From: Runella sp. MFBS21
Lineage (GTDB): Bacteria; Bacteroidota; Bacteroidia; Cytophagales; Spirosomataceae
Length of the DNA: 64,000 bases
Assembly (NCBI RefSeq): GCF_029433105.1
Contig: NZ_JARNTW010000023.1
Span: 44,607-108,606, forward strand
Reading direction: 5' to 3'
Made by a program: the position numbers and the translations under genes. Positions 63,915 through 64,000 of this stretch are shown here, one piece after another (the first letter of the stretch is position 1; every line of letters starts with the position of its first letter). The notes below the pieces were generated by a model. That model worked only from the letters and a program-made list of their open reading frames with translations, was not told the origin of the DNA and did not search any database.

Positions 63915-64000
63915 ATGCTTAAAATTGATTTGGAGCACTTTCTTTTTGACTTCGCACCACCTATCCGACTCATACCTTGTTCGTAACTTAAGCATTGCAT
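63874..64000 (-). mobile_element. Possible end of an insertion sequence (runs off right edge)
   Basis: The KAP frame loses homology at about 63874 (GGGTGCATTGCAAATTG). From there the DNA contains a minus-strand frame of 30 codons open to the edge (stop at 63911) with basic, transposase-like C-terminal composition (GGAKSKRKCSKSILSI). GCATTGC recurs as GCATTGC at 63992-63998. No family can be named from this much. Confidence 0.35.

Overview
The window reads as chromosomal DNA of a gliding, pigmented Bacteroidota of the order Cytophagales, most likely near Spirosomataceae (Runella/Arcicella/Flectobacillus type). The evidence is a GldD gliding lipoprotein, a CrtY-type lycopene cyclase, TAnnTTTG promoter boxes, lack of strong Shine-Dalgarno sites, SusD-era style lipoproteins and a characteristic RHS family. 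Genus is inference; no rRNA gene is present.

Layout. 0-5.8 kb: minus-strand housekeeping genes (lipoprotein, double NIPSNAP, GNAT, NAD(P)-binding protein, MgtC, two adjacent Xaa-Pro aminopeptidases). 6.1-14.7 kb: a stress/transport block (tandem universal stress protein, small unknown protein, DUF389 membrane protein, OmpR-type two-component pair, coiled-coil anchor, TPR protein, DUF2490). 14.7-22.5 kb: a CusA/CusB/TolC-type efflux operon on the minus strand, divergent from a second OmpR-type two-component pair paralogous to the first. 22.7-25.1 kb: cydAB cytochrome bd oxidase.

25.3-35.8 kb is the accessory island and the most interesting part. It is AT-rich, all on the minus strand apart from one IS66 copy, and consists of a tandem series of headless RHS C-terminal tips, each with a different toxin-like domain and its own immunity-like gene: unknown toxin + DUF1493 (acyl-carrier-like); HExxH M91-like metallopeptidase + lipoprotein; GHH nuclease + SUKH (SMI1/KNR4); GIY-YIG-like domain + unknown; a toxin-less Imm53; and a toxin remnant + HEAT-like protein. 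The units are separated by a shared non-coding flank of about 110-140 bp that runs directly into the same coding anchor (NLVGIETEG). None of the tips has a signal peptide or an ATG start. Two copies of a ~122-bp repeat that contain a promoter region and a signal-peptide start lie on either side of the array. An IS66 insertion with a perfect 8-bp target duplication, a 191-bp IS66-type MITE, nonsense mutations, frameshifts and three small GC-rich insertions show how the array decays. I read it as a graveyard or reservoir of RHS toxin/immunity cassettes, with the immunity genes better preserved than the toxins.

35.9-62.5 kb is core genome again: S9 peptidase, NlpC/P60, HI0933-family flavoprotein, NucA-type nuclease, DUF1460, OsmC, LipA, lycopene cyclase, GlcN6P deaminase-like, acyltransferase, thioredoxin, amino-acid permease, DinB, UbiA, GldD, BirA, RsfS, FtsH, S21, Ppx/GppA, PhnA, IlvD/Edd dehydratase, PduO adenosyltransferase, branched-chain aminotransferase. 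The right edge holds a KAP-family P-loop NTPase that appears to be cut off by the end of another mobile element. No rRNA, tRNA or CRISPR array was found.
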